Assembly: GCF_029269745.1 (NCBI RefSeq)
Contig: NZ_JARJHT010000002.1
Coordinates: 558,001-622,000 of the forward strand
Direction: 5' to 3'
Source: Polluticoccus soli
Lineage (GTDB): Bacteria > Bacteroidota > Bacteroidia > Chitinophagales > Chitinophagaceae
Length of the DNA: 64,000 bases
Shown piece by piece: positions 17,795 through 26,047 of the stretch (positions are counted from its first letter, which is position 1; every line of letters begins with the position of its first letter). The translations under genes were made by a program, and so were the position numbers. The notes under the pieces were generated by a model that saw only the letters and a program-made list of their open reading frames with translations, was not told the origin of the DNA and searched no databases.

Positions 17795-17859
17795 CCCCTA
17801 TCCCCTAAAGGGGAAGGCCGCGAGTAATTTTCCAAGTCCCCTTTAGGGGATTTAGGGGT
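17794..17859. repeat. REP-like long inverted repeat
   Basis: ACCCCTATCCCCTAAAGGGGA at the left and TCCCCTTTAGGGGATTTAGGGGT at the right form an imperfect palindrome directly after the terminase-like stop codon. Each arm also folds on itself (CCCCTAAAGGGG). Similar CCCCTTTAGGGG elements are, from memory, common intergenic repeats in this group. It sits between convergent genes. Confidence 0.65.
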
Positions 17860-17863
17860 AAAT

Positions 17864-17890
17864 AAAAAAACGCCCGGTAAAACCGGGCGC
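17864..17890 (-). terminator. Rho-independent terminator of rpoD
   Basis: On the minus strand the stem GCGCCCGGT / ACCGGGCG with a TTTT-containing loop is followed by T7. It begins 28 nt after the rpoD stop. Confidence 0.88.
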
Positions 17891-17917
17891 TCTATAAACA
17901 AATGTGGTATGATGAAA

Positions 17918-18787
17918 TTAGTTACCGAGGTAAGATTTCAGCAGCTGGCAGCGGCTAGCCGTACGCAGCTTAGTGATGGCTTTGTCTTTGATCTGGCGTA
18001 CACGCTCGCGGGTAAGCGAGAATTTTTCGCCGATGTCTTCCAGGCTCATTGGGTGCTCAACACTGATACCGAAATACAGCTTGATCACATCGCGCTGACG
18101 GTCGGTCAGGGTGCTCAGCGAACGCTCGATCTCGCAACGCAGAGAGTCGTAGTGTTCCAGTTCAGAGTCTGCAGATTCAGAGTTAGGGTTCTCCAGAACG
18201 TCCAGCAGGGTGTTGTCTTCACTGTCAACGAAAGGAGCATCTACCGATACGTGGCGGGCAGCTACACCCAGTGTAGTTTCCACTTCTTCGGTACCGATAT
18301 CCAGCAGTTCTGCCAGTTCTTCGGTCGATGGCTCGCGCTCATACTCCTGTTCGAGCTGAGAGTAAGCTTTGCTGATCTTGTTAGACAGGCCTACTTTGTT
18401 CAGTGGCAGACGAACGATACGAGATTGTTCGGCCAATGCCTGGAGGATAGATTGGCGGATCCACCATACGGCATACGAGATGAACTTAAAACCACGTGTT
18501 TCATCAAAGCGCTGTGCGGCTTTGATAAGACCCAGGTTGCCCTCATTGATCAGATCGCTCAGGGAAAGACCCTGGTTTTGGTACTGCTTGGCCACCGATA
18601 CCACGAAACGGAGGTTGGCCTTAGTGAGTTTTTCAAGGGCGTACTGGTCGCCTTGCTTGATACGGATAGCGAGTTGTACCTCTTCTTCCGGAGTGATCAG
18701 ATCTACTTTACCGATCTCCTGCAGATACTTCTCGAGAGACTGGCTTTCACGATTGGTAATCGATTTCGTGATTTTTAGCTGACGCAT
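17918..18787 (-). CDS. rpoD: RNA polymerase primary sigma factor (sigma-70, Bacteroidota type)
   Basis: 289 residues; the start at 18787 ([14 protein letters not shown]) is the usual one for this family, and an ATG 12 nt upstream is ignored. Region 1.2 is [20 protein letters not shown]. Region 2 contains [29 protein letters not shown] and [17 protein letters not shown] (2.3-2.4). Region 3 follows, and region 4.2 is [19 protein letters not shown]. Like other Bacteroidota primary sigmas it lacks the long region 1.1 and the non-conserved insert, and it recognises the TTTG/TAnnTTTG promoters seen across this window. It has its own promoter and terminator, so it is monocistronic. Confidence 0.95.
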   Translation of the reverse strand: MRQLKITKSITNRESQSLEKYLQEIGKVDLITPEEEVQLAIRIKQGDQYALEKLTKANLRFVVSVAKQYQNQGLSLSDLINEGNLGLIKAAQRFDETRGFKFISYAVWWIRQSILQALAEQSRIVRLPLNKVGLSNKISKAYSQLEQEYEREPSTEELAELLDIGTEEVETTLGVAARHVSVDAPFVDSEDNTLLDVLENPNSESADSELEHYDSLRCEIERSLSTLTDRQRDVIKLYFGISVEHPMSLEDIGEKFSLTRERVRQIKDKAITKLRTASRCQLLKSYLGN

Positions 18788-18866
18788 GGACATAGGCAAA
18801 GCATTAAATGGTTAGACAATTCAGGCTGTAAACGTTGATAATGAATGTTGAGTGACATTTCTATGG

Positions 18867-18898
18867 CAAATCTAAGGGCGGACTCAATTCAACCCAAA
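18867..18898 (-). promoter_or_regulatory. rpoD promoter
   Basis: On the minus strand TTTG (18898-18895), a 20-nt spacer and TAGATTTG (18874-18867) match both boxes of the Bacteroidota consensus exactly. The predicted leader is about 75 nt. Confidence 0.8.
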
Positions 18899-18983
18899 AA
18901 AATTTAAGGAATTGTTAACAGCGATTTTTCCCCAAATATTAAAATTCCGACTATGCTAACTGATATGAAAGTTAACGAAAAAT

Positions 18984-19013
18984 TTTGAATGTTCGATCCT
19001 TTTTTTATTATTG
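18984..19013 (+). promoter_or_regulatory. Candidate promoter of the START-domain gene
   Basis: TTTG (18984-18987), an 18-nt spacer and TATTATTG (19006-19013; one mismatch to TAnnTTTG) precede the ATG at 19047. The rest of the 18788-19046 gap, apart from the rpoD promoter, is AT-rich and shows nothing else. Confidence 0.45.
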
Positions 19014-19046
19014 CACCCGAAGTTAATTCAAGCGAACCTCTCTACG

Positions 19047-19427
19047 ATGAAGAAAAAGACAATGTACTCCCTGGAGTTTCCGGTTAGGTGTTCACCTTCC
19101 ATATTATATGAGTTCTTATCAACGCCCGTTGGTCTGCAGGAATGGTTCGCCGATAAAGTCGACCAACGTGATCAGACATTCTATTTTAGCTGGAATGGCG
19201 CGGTAGATACGGCAGAAGTGCTGGAGCAGGCAGAAAATTCGTTCATTCGCTATCGCTGGGACTACTATGGTGATGATGAATTTTTCGAATTCAGCATAGA
19301 CCAAAGTCCGATAACGAACGAGACCATTTTAAGGATCACAGATTTTGCAGACAAAGCCGACCTGAAAGACCAGGAGCGACTTTGGAACTCGCAGGTGAGC
19401 GACCTGAAACACCGCATAGGCAGCTAA
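19047..19427 (+). CDS. START-like (AHSA1/SRPBCC) domain protein
   Basis: A 126-residue single-domain protein. MYSLEFPVRCSPSILYEFLSTPVGLQEWFADKV is the first strand and helix of an SRPBCC helix-grip fold; IRYRWDYYGDDEFFEF and RITDFADKAD follow in the order expected. The start at 19047 (MKKKTMYS) replaces a longer non-ATG frame. The family is widely conserved next to rpoD or lptF genes in Bacteroidota by my recollection, but its ligand is unknown. Confidence 0.8.
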   Translation: MKKKTMYSLEFPVRCSPSILYEFLSTPVGLQEWFADKVDQRDQTFYFSWNGAVDTAEVLEQAENSFIRYRWDYYGDDEFFEFSIDQSPITNETILRITDFADKADLKDQERLWNSQVSDLKHRIGS

Positions 19428-19443
19428 GAGCCTGTTATGATAC

Positions 19444-19476
19444 CTAAAGCTTGCTACCCGCAAGCTTTAGTTTTTT
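19444..19476 (+). terminator. Rho-independent terminator
   Basis: Perfect 11-bp stem CTAAAGCTTGC / GCAAGCTTTAG with loop TACCC, followed by T6, 16 nt after the START-domain gene. Confidence 0.88.
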
Positions 19477-19528
19477 ATAAATTCTGGTTAATACTACCCG
19501 GGTAGAGGTAAATCGCGCTTGTTTTATG

Positions 19529-19536
19529 TAGGTTTG
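19529..19536 (+). promoter_or_regulatory. Candidate -7 element of the envelope operon
   Basis: TAGGTTTG matches TAnnTTTG exactly, 25 nt before the TTG start of the LptF/G gene. No clear TTTG lies about 20 nt upstream. Confidence 0.5.
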
Positions 19537-19561
19537 CACCACCGGAACAGATACTTGCCTC

Positions 19562-21010
19562 TTGATAAAAAAACTGGACATACTCATCCTACGCAGCTTT
19601 ATAGGTCCATTTATCGTTACCTTCTTCATTACGCTGTTCGTACTGGTCATGCAGTTTTTCTGGCTGTATATGGACGAATTGATCGGGAAGGGGCTTGGAA
19701 CCTGGCTTATCGTGCAGCTGCTGTTCTATATGTCTACTACCATGGTGCCCCTGGCGCTGCCTCTTGGCATCCTGCTGGCGTCTATCATGACCTTTGGTAA
19801 CATGGGCGAGAACTTCGAGCTCGTAGCTATCAAATCGGCAGGCATCTCGTTGCTGCGTTTTATGAGGCCGCTATTGCTGTTCATCGTCTTTATCAGTGCT
19901 CTTGGCTTCTTGTTCAACAATAACGTTATCCCGTTTGCCAATCTTAAGGCGCTATCGCTTCTATACGATCTAAGGAACTCAAAACCGGCACTGAATATAC
20001 GTGCAGGCCAGTTCAATTCTGACATCAAAGACTATGCTATCAGGGTAGGTGAGAAGGATAACGATGGCAAGACGATCCGTAATGTGGTTATCTACGATCA
20101 CACCTCGGGTATGGGCAATGAAAAGGTCGTATTGGCCAAGCAGGGCGAAATGATACCATCGCCCGATAAGCAATACATGATCTTCAGGCTGAAAGACGGC
20201 TGGCGTTACGATGAAAGTGCCGGTACAGGAAACAGCCAGGCCAATAAGCAGATACGCATGTACTTCAAAAACTGGGACAAGGTTTTTGATCTATCGTCGT
20301 TCAAACTAAACCGTACTAACGAGGACTTGTTCAAAGACGCCTACCAGATGATGGATGTGGCGCAGCTGACAGAACGCATTGACAGCATGAAGCGCCATCA
20401 GAAACGTCTTCATGACAATGTGAACGTGTACCTGGGCCCATATATAACCATACTATCCAAAGGCGACGACAGGAAAACCCTTTTGGCTAAGATGCCATCA
20501 AAACCGGTGCATAAATACGATTCAAGCTTTTTGAACGTGGTCAATGATACCTTGCGTTACAGGGTGACGCAGCTAGCCGCCAGCCAGGTACGCAATTCGC
20601 AAAGTCTTATCGGTATTACCGCGGTCGACTATAAAATACAAAACGACAATTACCTGAAGTTTAATGTGGAGTGGCATAGGAAATTTACCTTGTCGTTTGC
20701 CTGCGTGTTGTTGTTTTTGATCGGTGCTCCGTTAGGGGCCATCATCCGTAAAGGTGGTTTAGGTATGCCGCTTGTTATTGCCGTTGCTTTCTTCGTTGTA
20801 TTCCATATTATGTCGATAACCGGTGAGAAGCTTGCTAAAACAGGTGCGGTTGAACCGGGCATCGGTATGTGGATGGCAACAGTTATGCTACTCCCTATTG
20901 CATTTATTCTCATTCGCCAGGCCAGGAACGATTCCCAGATCTTTAGTAAGGAATGGTACGTTCGGGCGTGGAACAGAATTTCCGGACTATGGTCAAGAAA
21001 AGCCGCTTAA
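19562..21010 (+). CDS. LptF/LptG family permease (LPS export)
   Basis: 482 residues, with a TTG start (M-I-K-K-L-D-I-L-I-L-R-S-F-I). Three transmembrane helices in the first 110 residues, a large periplasmic beta-jellyroll-like region (about 125-370) and three C-terminal helices match the YjgP/YjgQ architecture. With LptB these permeases extract LPS from the inner membrane and pass it to the Lpt bridge. FASVMFGN-type motifs appear as SIMTFGNMGENFELVAIKSAGIS. The periplasmic part is longer than in enterobacterial LptF/G, as usual in this phylum. It begins an operon with PAP2 and ArnT-like genes. Whether it is the F or G partner cannot be decided. Confidence 0.88.
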   Translation: MIKKLDILILRSFIGPFIVTFFITLFVLVMQFFWLYMDELIGKGLGTWLIVQLLFYMSTTMVPLALPLGILLASIMTFGNMGENFELVAIKSAGISLLRFMRPLLLFIVFISALGFLFNNNVIPFANLKALSLLYDLRNSKPALNIRAGQFNSDIKDYAIRVGEKDNDGKTIRNVVIYDHTSGMGNEKVVLAKQGEMIPSPDKQYMIFRLKDGWRYDESAGTGNSQANKQIRMYFKNWDKVFDLSSFKLNRTNEDLFKDAYQMMDVAQLTERIDSMKRHQKRLHDNVNVYLGPYITILSKGDDRKTLLAKMPSKPVHKYDSSFLNVVNDTLRYRVTQLAASQVRNSQSLIGITAVDYKIQNDNYLKFNVEWHRKFTLSFACVLLFLIGAPLGAIIRKGGLGMPLVIAVAFFVVFHIMSITGEKLAKTGAVEPGIGMWMATVMLLPIAFILIRQARNDSQIFSKEWYVRAWNRISGLWSRKAA

Positions 21011-21672
21011 CCTTTTCGACAGAAAAGCCCTATACTTCTTACAACCCGTATTTTCTTATTCCATTCCTCATTTGGGTAGTGGTAGGCGGGTTGTCACTCA
21101 TATTTTTCGACAGGCGCGTGCTGTTTGAGTTCGCTAACGGCCGGCATTCGGAGTGGGGCGATGTGCTCATGACTTATATTACCAACATGGGAGAAGGCCC
21201 GTTTGTTCTGGTAGTTCTCTTGATACTACTCGGCCGTACCTCATTTCGCAACTTGTGGTTTTTCATCACGGCACTTTTTAGCAATGTCTTGCCAAACATA
21301 ATGACACAGGCAGTGAAGAGTGGTGTAAATGCGCCCCGGCCGCTTAACTATTATAAAGAGGCGCCGTGGATACACATATCGCCGGACTGGCCCCGGTACA
21401 TGGAGCGAAGCTTTCCCTCCGGGCACACAACAGCTGCATTTTGCCTGTTTTCATTCCTCGCAATACTATTGCCTGAGAAATACCGGCACTGGGGATTGGT
21501 TTTCTTTTTCATGGCAATAGCCGTGGGGTATTCAAGAATGTATCTTGCAGCACACTTTTTCATTGATGTATATGTAGGTAGCATCATTGCAACGGTGTTT
21601 GTGGTGTGTGTGGTCACCTTGATGAACCGAAACCAGGGACGCTTTTTTAAACAAGACTACGGTATTCACTAA
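20989..21672 (+). CDS. PAP2-superfamily membrane phosphatase
   Basis: 227 residues with about six transmembrane helices. The three phosphatase motifs are present: KSGVNAPRP (motif 1), ERSFPSGHTTAAF (motif 2) and SRMYLAAHFFIDV (motif 3, catalytic His and supporting Asp). The start at 20989 (MVKKSRLTF) overlaps the permease by 22 nt; an ATG at 20953 would overlap more. PAP2 enzymes of this kind remove phosphate from lipid A, undecaprenyl pyrophosphate or phosphatidic lipids. Placement between an LPS permease and an ArnT-like gene favours lipid A or undecaprenyl phosphate. Confidence 0.88.
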   Translation: MVKKSRLTFSTEKPYTSYNPYFLIPFLIWVVVGGLSLIFFDRRVLFEFANGRHSEWGDVLMTYITNMGEGPFVLVVLLILLGRTSFRNLWFFITALFSNVLPNIMTQAVKSGVNAPRPLNYYKEAPWIHISPDWPRYMERSFPSGHTTAAFCLFSFLAILLPEKYRHWGLVFFFMAIAVGYSRMYLAAHFFIDVYVGSIIATVFVVCVVTLMNRNQGRFFKQDYGIH

Positions 21673-23285
21673 TGCCAGTTTCATTTCGTTATCTCATCAT
21701 TATAATAGCAGGGTCACTGCTATTTTTCCCATTCCTGGGTCATGTGCACCTGTTCGATTGGGATGAGATCAATTTTGCCGAGTGTGCCCGTGAAATGATC
21801 GTGTCGCATGACTATCTGCGTATGCAGATAGACTTTCAGCCGTTTTGGGAAAAGCCGCCCTTGTTCATATGGATGCAGGTGCTGGCAATGAAACTGTTTG
21901 GCGTTAACGAATATGCTGCACGCTTCCCGAATGCATTTATAGGGGTGGTCACTTTAGTTACTCTCTATTATGCCGGTAAGCGGGTGATTGGCGACAGACT
22001 GGCTACCTGGTGGACCGTGATCTATGCTGCTACCTGGTTGCCGCATTTTTATTTCAAGTCGGGTATCATTGATCCGTTGTTCAACCTGTTGATATTCCTG
22101 GCCTTTTTCCAGGTGTACCTGTTGCGGTATGAAAACAGGAAGAGCCTGCATGCTATACTTGCCGGATTGTTCCTGGGGCTTGCGGTTCTTACAAAGGGGC
22201 CAGTGGCGATTCTCATAGCCCTGCTGGCTTTTGGTGTTTATGTTGTAGTCAATAAAGGCCTTTGGGGTTATAAGATCGGTTACCTGCTTCTTATTGCGTT
22301 GTCGGCATTTGTTACAACTTCGTTATGGTTTGGCATAGAAGCCATTAATCACGGTTGGTGGTTTGTGAGCGAGTTTATTACCTACCAGGTACGCTTGTTT
22401 CAAACAGAAGATGCCGGCCATGGCGGACCATTCTTCTATCATTTTATCATACTATTCATAGGCTGTTTCCCAGCGTCGATGTTCTTATTCCAATTCAGTC
22501 GCAAGCGATCGACTACTTCTGAACCTGCTCGTGACTTTACCCGCTGGATGTGGATATTGTTTTGGGTCGTGCTTATCCTGTTCTCGATAGTAAAGACCAA
22601 GATCGTGCACTACTCTTCGCTATGTTACTTCCCCTTGACATACCTGGCTGCGTTACAGCTATATCGTCTCAGCAATGAACGTATTGATATCAGCAAAGGT
22701 GTGCAAGCATTGTTACTTACTATAGGAAGCATCCTCGGTATTGCAATCGCATCTCTGCCTATTGTTGGTATTAATAAGGCGAAGCTTATCCCCTTGATAG
22801 ATGATCCTTTTGCAGTAGGTAACCTGCAGGCTAATGTACCCTGGAGCTATGTAGAATGCATATGGGGAATACTTTACCTGGTTGGTATCTGGGTGTCGGT
22901 GATGATGATGCGCCGGAATTTCAGGATCGGAATGGTGGTGCTTGCCGTCGTTCAGATTGTAATAATACAAGTAACGGTGCTGCATTTTACCCCAAAGATC
23001 GAGGCTATTTCTCAACGTGCCGCCATCGAATACTTTAAGAGCTTCCAGGGCAAGGATGTGTATGTAAAAGTACTCGGGTATAAGAGTTACGCACATTTAT
23101 TCTATACAAAGAAACAACCGCCGATCAATGAAAATTCTTATAACGAAGAATGGTTGCTGACGGGACCAGTTGACAAACCGACCTATTTTATCTGTAAAAT
23201 AATGGATGCTGATCGGTATCGGGCTATGCCTCAGCTGCAACAGATAGGCGAGAAAAATGGCTTTGTTTTCTTTCGCAGGAAGTAA
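21672..23285 (+). CDS. ArnT-like / PMT-family lipid-linked glycosyltransferase (GT39/83)
   Basis: 537 residues with about 11-12 transmembrane helices. The first periplasmic loop carries FDWDEINFAECAREMI, matching the catalytic acidic motif of ArnT and related GT-C enzymes, followed by QIDFQPFWEKPPLFIWMQ, also an ArnT/PMT hallmark. These enzymes move a sugar from an undecaprenyl carrier to lipid A or another acceptor at the outer face of the inner membrane. Its ATG shares one base with the PAP2 stop (TAATG), so the two are translationally coupled. The donor sugar is unknown; no arn biosynthesis genes are in the window. Confidence 0.87.
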   Translation: MPVSFRYLIIIIAGSLLFFPFLGHVHLFDWDEINFAECAREMIVSHDYLRMQIDFQPFWEKPPLFIWMQVLAMKLFGVNEYAARFPNAFIGVVTLVTLYYAGKRVIGDRLATWWTVIYAATWLPHFYFKSGIIDPLFNLLIFLAFFQVYLLRYENRKSLHAILAGLFLGLAVLTKGPVAILIALLAFGVYVVVNKGLWGYKIGYLLLIALSAFVTTSLWFGIEAINHGWWFVSEFITYQVRLFQTEDAGHGGPFFYHFIILFIGCFPASMFLFQFSRKRSTTSEPARDFTRWMWILFWVVLILFSIVKTKIVHYSSLCYFPLTYLAALQLYRLSNERIDISKGVQALLLTIGSILGIAIASLPIVGINKAKLIPLIDDPFAVGNLQANVPWSYVECIWGILYLVGIWVSVMMMRRNFRIGMVVLAVVQIVIIQVTVLHFTPKIEAISQRAAIEYFKSFQGKDVYVKVLGYKSYAHLFYTKKQPPINENSYNEEWLLTGPVDKPTYFICKIMDADRYRAMPQLQQIGEKNGFVFFRRK

Positions 23286-23290
23286 ATTTG
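23262..23290 (+). promoter_or_regulatory. Internal promoter before the DUF481 gene
   Basis: TTTG (23262-23265), a 17-nt spacer and TAAATTTG (23283-23290, exact) lie over the 3' end of the ArnT-like gene. The start would be near 23296, 10 nt before the ATG at 23306. Confidence 0.5.
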
Positions 23291-23305
23291 AAGACCTGAT
23301 CACTC

Positions 23306-24040
23306 ATGAAAACAGGAGTTGCGTTTATATTATTTATTCTTTTGGCTGTTGCGGCAAACGCACAGTACACAGATACTACGCAGCATTACCTAAAACTATT
23401 GGCCACTGGTAGTGTCAATAGGACCGACGAGACAGAGAACTATCTACTGAATAACTCAGCGCGATTTGGTCTTCGTAAAAAGCGGGTGGGCATGAATACA
23501 GGTGCTGCCTGGGTGTATGGTGAGCAAAATAACATCCTAAGCAATAATGATTTCAATGGATGGGCTGATATGAACTGGTACCCCCATCGCAGCAAGAATT
23601 TCTACTATTGGGCATTGGCTAACTATACAGCGAGCTACTCACTCAAGATAAATAGTCAGTACCAGGCAGGTGGAGGTGTGGCCTATAGCATTATCAACCG
23701 CGATAGCCTGTATTTGAATGTGAGTGACGGACTGCTGTATGAGTATTCAGACCTGCAGCTTTCTGACACTACCGTTGAAATGTATAATACGGTCAGAAAT
23801 TCCTTTCGCTTATGGTTTAGGTTTAAGTACAGGAATATGATCTCGTTTGATGGCGGCAGTTTTCTTCAGCACTCACTAAAGGATGGGAACGACTATATCA
23901 TTCGCAGCAGCGCGGCCCTAGACTTTAGATTAGGATGGGGTTTTAGCCTGAGGACAAGCCTGACCTATAACAAGTTTAACCGAACCGAAAAAGAAAACCT
24001 ATTACTGAACTATGGATTGATATACGAGAAGTACTTTTAG
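23306..24040 (+). CDS. DUF481 outer-membrane beta-barrel protein
   Basis: 244 residues with a signal peptide (MKTGVAFILFILLAVAANAQ). Repeated amphipathic strands with aromatic ends (e.g. NFYYWALANYTASYSLKIN, LWFRFKYRNMISFDGGSF) and the final phenylalanine (YGLIYEKYF) are those of an outer-membrane barrel. The overall pattern fits DUF481 (salt-induced outer-membrane protein family). Function is unknown. It may be co-transcribed with the LptF/G operon but also has an internal promoter. It overlaps the convergent kdsC by 4 nt. Confidence 0.78.
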   Translation: MKTGVAFILFILLAVAANAQYTDTTQHYLKLLATGSVNRTDETENYLLNNSARFGLRKKRVGMNTGAAWVYGEQNNILSNNDFNGWADMNWYPHRSKNFYYWALANYTASYSLKINSQYQAGGGVAYSIINRDSLYLNVSDGLLYEYSDLQLSDTTVEMYNTVRNSFRLWFRFKYRNMISFDGGSFLQHSLKDGNDYIIRSSAALDFRLGWGFSLRTSLTYNKFNRTEKENLLLNYGLIYEKYF

Positions 24041-24546
24041 GATGGAAGTTCCCAGTCACCGTTTAGCTTGAGTACCTTTTCAATCACGTCACGTACGCAA
24101 CCCTCGCCACCTGTTTTGGGAGAAATGTACTTAGATACTTCACGAATCTCAGAAACAGCATCGTTGGGGCAGCAGGGTAGTCCGCATACTTGCATGGCGG
24201 CATAATCAGGTATGTCGTCACCCATATACAGAACGTGATCGAAGGATGTTTTAGATTCCTCTGCTATTTCGAGAAGCAGTTCTTTTTTTGTCTCTATTCC
24301 AATATGAACATCAGTAACCCCGAGCTTATTGAGCCTTGCACGCACGCCTTCTGACCTTGCGCCGGAAATGATCCATACTTTATAGCCTTTTTTGATGGCC
24401 AGCTGTATAGCAAATCCGTCCTTAATGTTCATACGGCGGAGCAGATGTCCTTCTTCAGTAGCCAGCAACGACCCGTCGGTAAGAACACCGTCCACATCGA
24501 ACACAAATACGCGTATAGGCTTAAAAAGCTCGAGGATGTTGTTCAT
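24037..24546 (-). CDS. kdsC: 3-deoxy-D-manno-octulosonate 8-phosphate phosphatase
   Basis: A 169-residue C0-type HAD phosphatase that dephosphorylates Kdo-8-phosphate in LPS core synthesis. Motif I is FVFDVDGVLTDG with the nucleophile and acid Asp pair; motif II is IISGAR; motif III/IV is GDDIPD near residue 110. The C-terminal GGEGCVRDVIEKVL loop is the tetramer-closing segment of KdsC. The start shares one base with the iscX stop (24546). Confidence 0.9.
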   Translation of the reverse strand: MNNILELFKPIRVFVFDVDGVLTDGSLLATEEGHLLRRMNIKDGFAIQLAIKKGYKVWIISGARSEGVRARLNKLGVTDVHIGIETKKELLLEIAEESKTSFDHVLYMGDDIPDYAAMQVCGLPCCPNDAVSEIREVSKYISPKTGGEGCVRDVIEKVLKLNGDWELPS

Positions 24547-24785
24547 TATTTTTGGTTGTCACGCCATTCGTAAACCCAGGCAGCCTGTATCATTTCCAGG
24601 TGGCCTTCGTTGCATTCTTCGCGCTTGCCCTCAAATCCAGAAAGCTCAAGCACCCATTCAATAAGTTCGGTAAAGCGGACACGGTATATTTTGCTTTCAG
24701 TAAAGTCGTCGCCAAATTTCTCATATAGCTTCAGGGCTATATCCTCGTGGTCTTTCCAGGTTATTGGCGGTTCGTAATGTGCCAT
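24546..24785 (-). CDS. iscX: IscX-like Fe-S assembly protein
   Basis: A 79-residue protein whose W-x-D-x-x-D-I-A-L-x-L (TWKDHEDIALKLYEKFGD), FTELIEWVLEL and C-terminal QAAWVYEWRDN segments are the full IscX pattern; the usual family length is about 66-80. IscX binds IscS and iron and modulates ISC cluster assembly. It follows the ferredoxin gene by 48 nt, the typical pairing, although iscSUA and hscAB are not in this window. Confidence 0.9.
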   Translation of the reverse strand: MAHYEPPITWKDHEDIALKLYEKFGDDFTESKIYRVRFTELIEWVLELSGFEGKREECNEGHLEMIQAAWVYEWRDNQK

Positions 24786-24833
24786 TGATCTCGTTAATTG
24801 AGTAGATTAAGTAAAGATGATTTAGGTATTTGC

Positions 24834-25172
24834 CTAGTCGCCGTGCAGCAAGGATTGGTCAGGCACTGTTATCTCGAGAGTTCCACTCCCGCCCGGTTCC
24901 AGAATACACTGGCAACCCAATCGTGAGTTTAGTCTTGGATTTCTTGCCCGGTCAATGAAATCTTCCTCCTTATCAGTTATCTCAGGAATATGTTCTTCAC
25001 CTTTTTCTACATAGATATGGCAGGTGCTGCAGGCGCAAACCATGCCACAATTGTGGTGCAGTTCAATATTGTTGTCTAATGCCACTTCCAATATACTTTG
25101 GTCGGCGGCAATGTTTTCCAGCGTTACAGGCTCTAAACCCTTTTGCTCGAAATTGAATTTGATAGTGTACAT
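24834..25172 (-). CDS. fdx: ISC-type 2Fe-2S ferredoxin
   Basis: 112 residues, adrenodoxin-like. The cluster ligands are the cysteines of HHNCGMVCACSTCHIYV (C-x5-C-x2-C if the family pattern holds) and a fourth in RLGCQCIL. The I-A-x-D-Q-S-I-L-E-V-A-L motif precedes them. It donates electrons in Fe-S cluster assembly and possibly to other oxygenases. A TTGC/TATTTTTG promoter is 27 nt upstream, so this is the first gene of fdx-iscX-kdsC. Confidence 0.9.
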   Translation of the reverse strand: MYTIKFNFEQKGLEPVTLENIAADQSILEVALDNNIELHHNCGMVCACSTCHIYVEKGEEHIPEITDKEEDFIDRARNPRLNSRLGCQCILEPGGSGTLEITVPDQSLLHGD

Positions 25173-25198
25173 GAATGCTTAAACTCGAGTTGAGAGCG

Positions 25199-25229
25199 CA
25201 AAAATAGCACTAAAGAGCCAATGCGGCAA
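25199..25229 (-). promoter_or_regulatory. Promoter of fdx-iscX-kdsC
   Basis: On the minus strand TTGC (25229-25226), a 19-nt spacer and TATTTTTG (25206-25199, exact -7) lie upstream of the ferredoxin ATG. Confidence 0.65.
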
Positions 25230-25282
25230 TTCATGGGGAATATGCCTTCATTAATAGGCAGATATAGTTATTCTATCGGTCC

Positions 25283-26047
25283 TTATTTGTACATGTTCTC
25301 TATAGAACTCGTAACCGCCTGGTAAATGGTTTGCCAGTCGGAATGAGCCTGCAGCATGTCCATATGTTTGCGGATAGTAATATCATCGTGACGCCGGGCC
25401 GGACCCGTCTGTACATCGTAAGGAGATGCCGACTGTACGCGTTCAAACGTTTGTTGCAGTATAGGCACAAGCATAGAAAAAGGTATGCCTTGTGCCTTGC
25501 AGACGGATTCTGCGACGGTCATGAGGTGATTAGTGAAATTGTTGCTCAACACAGCGGACAGATGGAGCCAGCGGCGTTGTTCAGCGGTTGCTTCGTTGAG
25601 AATGTTGGTGAAGGTTTGGCAGATTCCTGATATGATTTCCTTAGCCTTATCGGAAGATGCCTCAAATACTGTTGGTATATTCCGGTGTTCTGGGAGCTTG
25701 TGCTTAAGTATAGAATAGATGGGCCAAATAACGCCTTGGTGGATAGCAGCATTCCCTAAAGCTGAGATATCGACAGAGCCCGCTGTGTGCAGCAGTACTG
25801 TCTCTCTGAACGAGAGGCTAGACGCTATATCGGCGATCGCGTGGTCTGAAATAGCAATAATACAGACATCGGCACTATCATTTATGTCATTTAGGCTATC
25901 GTAGACTGTTGCCTGGATCTCGTTGGCTAGTTCAGTTGCGGTCTGTTTATTCCGGCTGTAAACGCCCAGGCATTTATGCCCGGCGGCCGAAAGCTTATTT
26001 GCGAAAAACCAGGCGGTGTTTCCGCTGCCTATGAGATTGTAGTTCAT
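25283..26047 (-). CDS. Rossmann-like / DUF2520 oxidoreductase
   Basis: 254 residues. The N-terminal NAD(P)-binding fold starts NYNLIGSGNTAWFFANKLSAAGH (GxGxxA/G type) and includes VYSRNKQTATELA and CIIAISDHAIADIA. The C-terminal DUF2520 helical domain has the ATAEQRRWLHLSAVLSNNFTNHL signature. The family resembles ProC and ketopantoate reductases; the substrate is not established. It overlaps plsC by 4 nt (ATGA), so the two are translationally coupled. Confidence 0.85.
   Translation of the reverse strand: MNYNLIGSGNTAWFFANKLSAAGHKCLGVYSRNKQTATELANEIQATVYDSLNDINDSADVCIIAISDHAIADIASSLSFRETVLLHTAGSVDISALGNAAIHQGVIWPIYSILKHKLPEHRNIPTVFEASSDKAKEIISGICQTFTNILNEATAEQRRWLHLSAVLSNNFTNHLMTVAESVCKAQGIPFSMLVPILQQTFERVQSASPYDVQTGPARRHDDITIRKHMDMLQAHSDWQTIYQAVTSSIENMYK

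Noticed and set aside
17909-18778. A 289-codon plus-strand open frame antisense to rpoD
   Set aside because: It is a shadow of the strongly conserved rpoD gene on the other strand; its translation has no recognisable family and no promoter.
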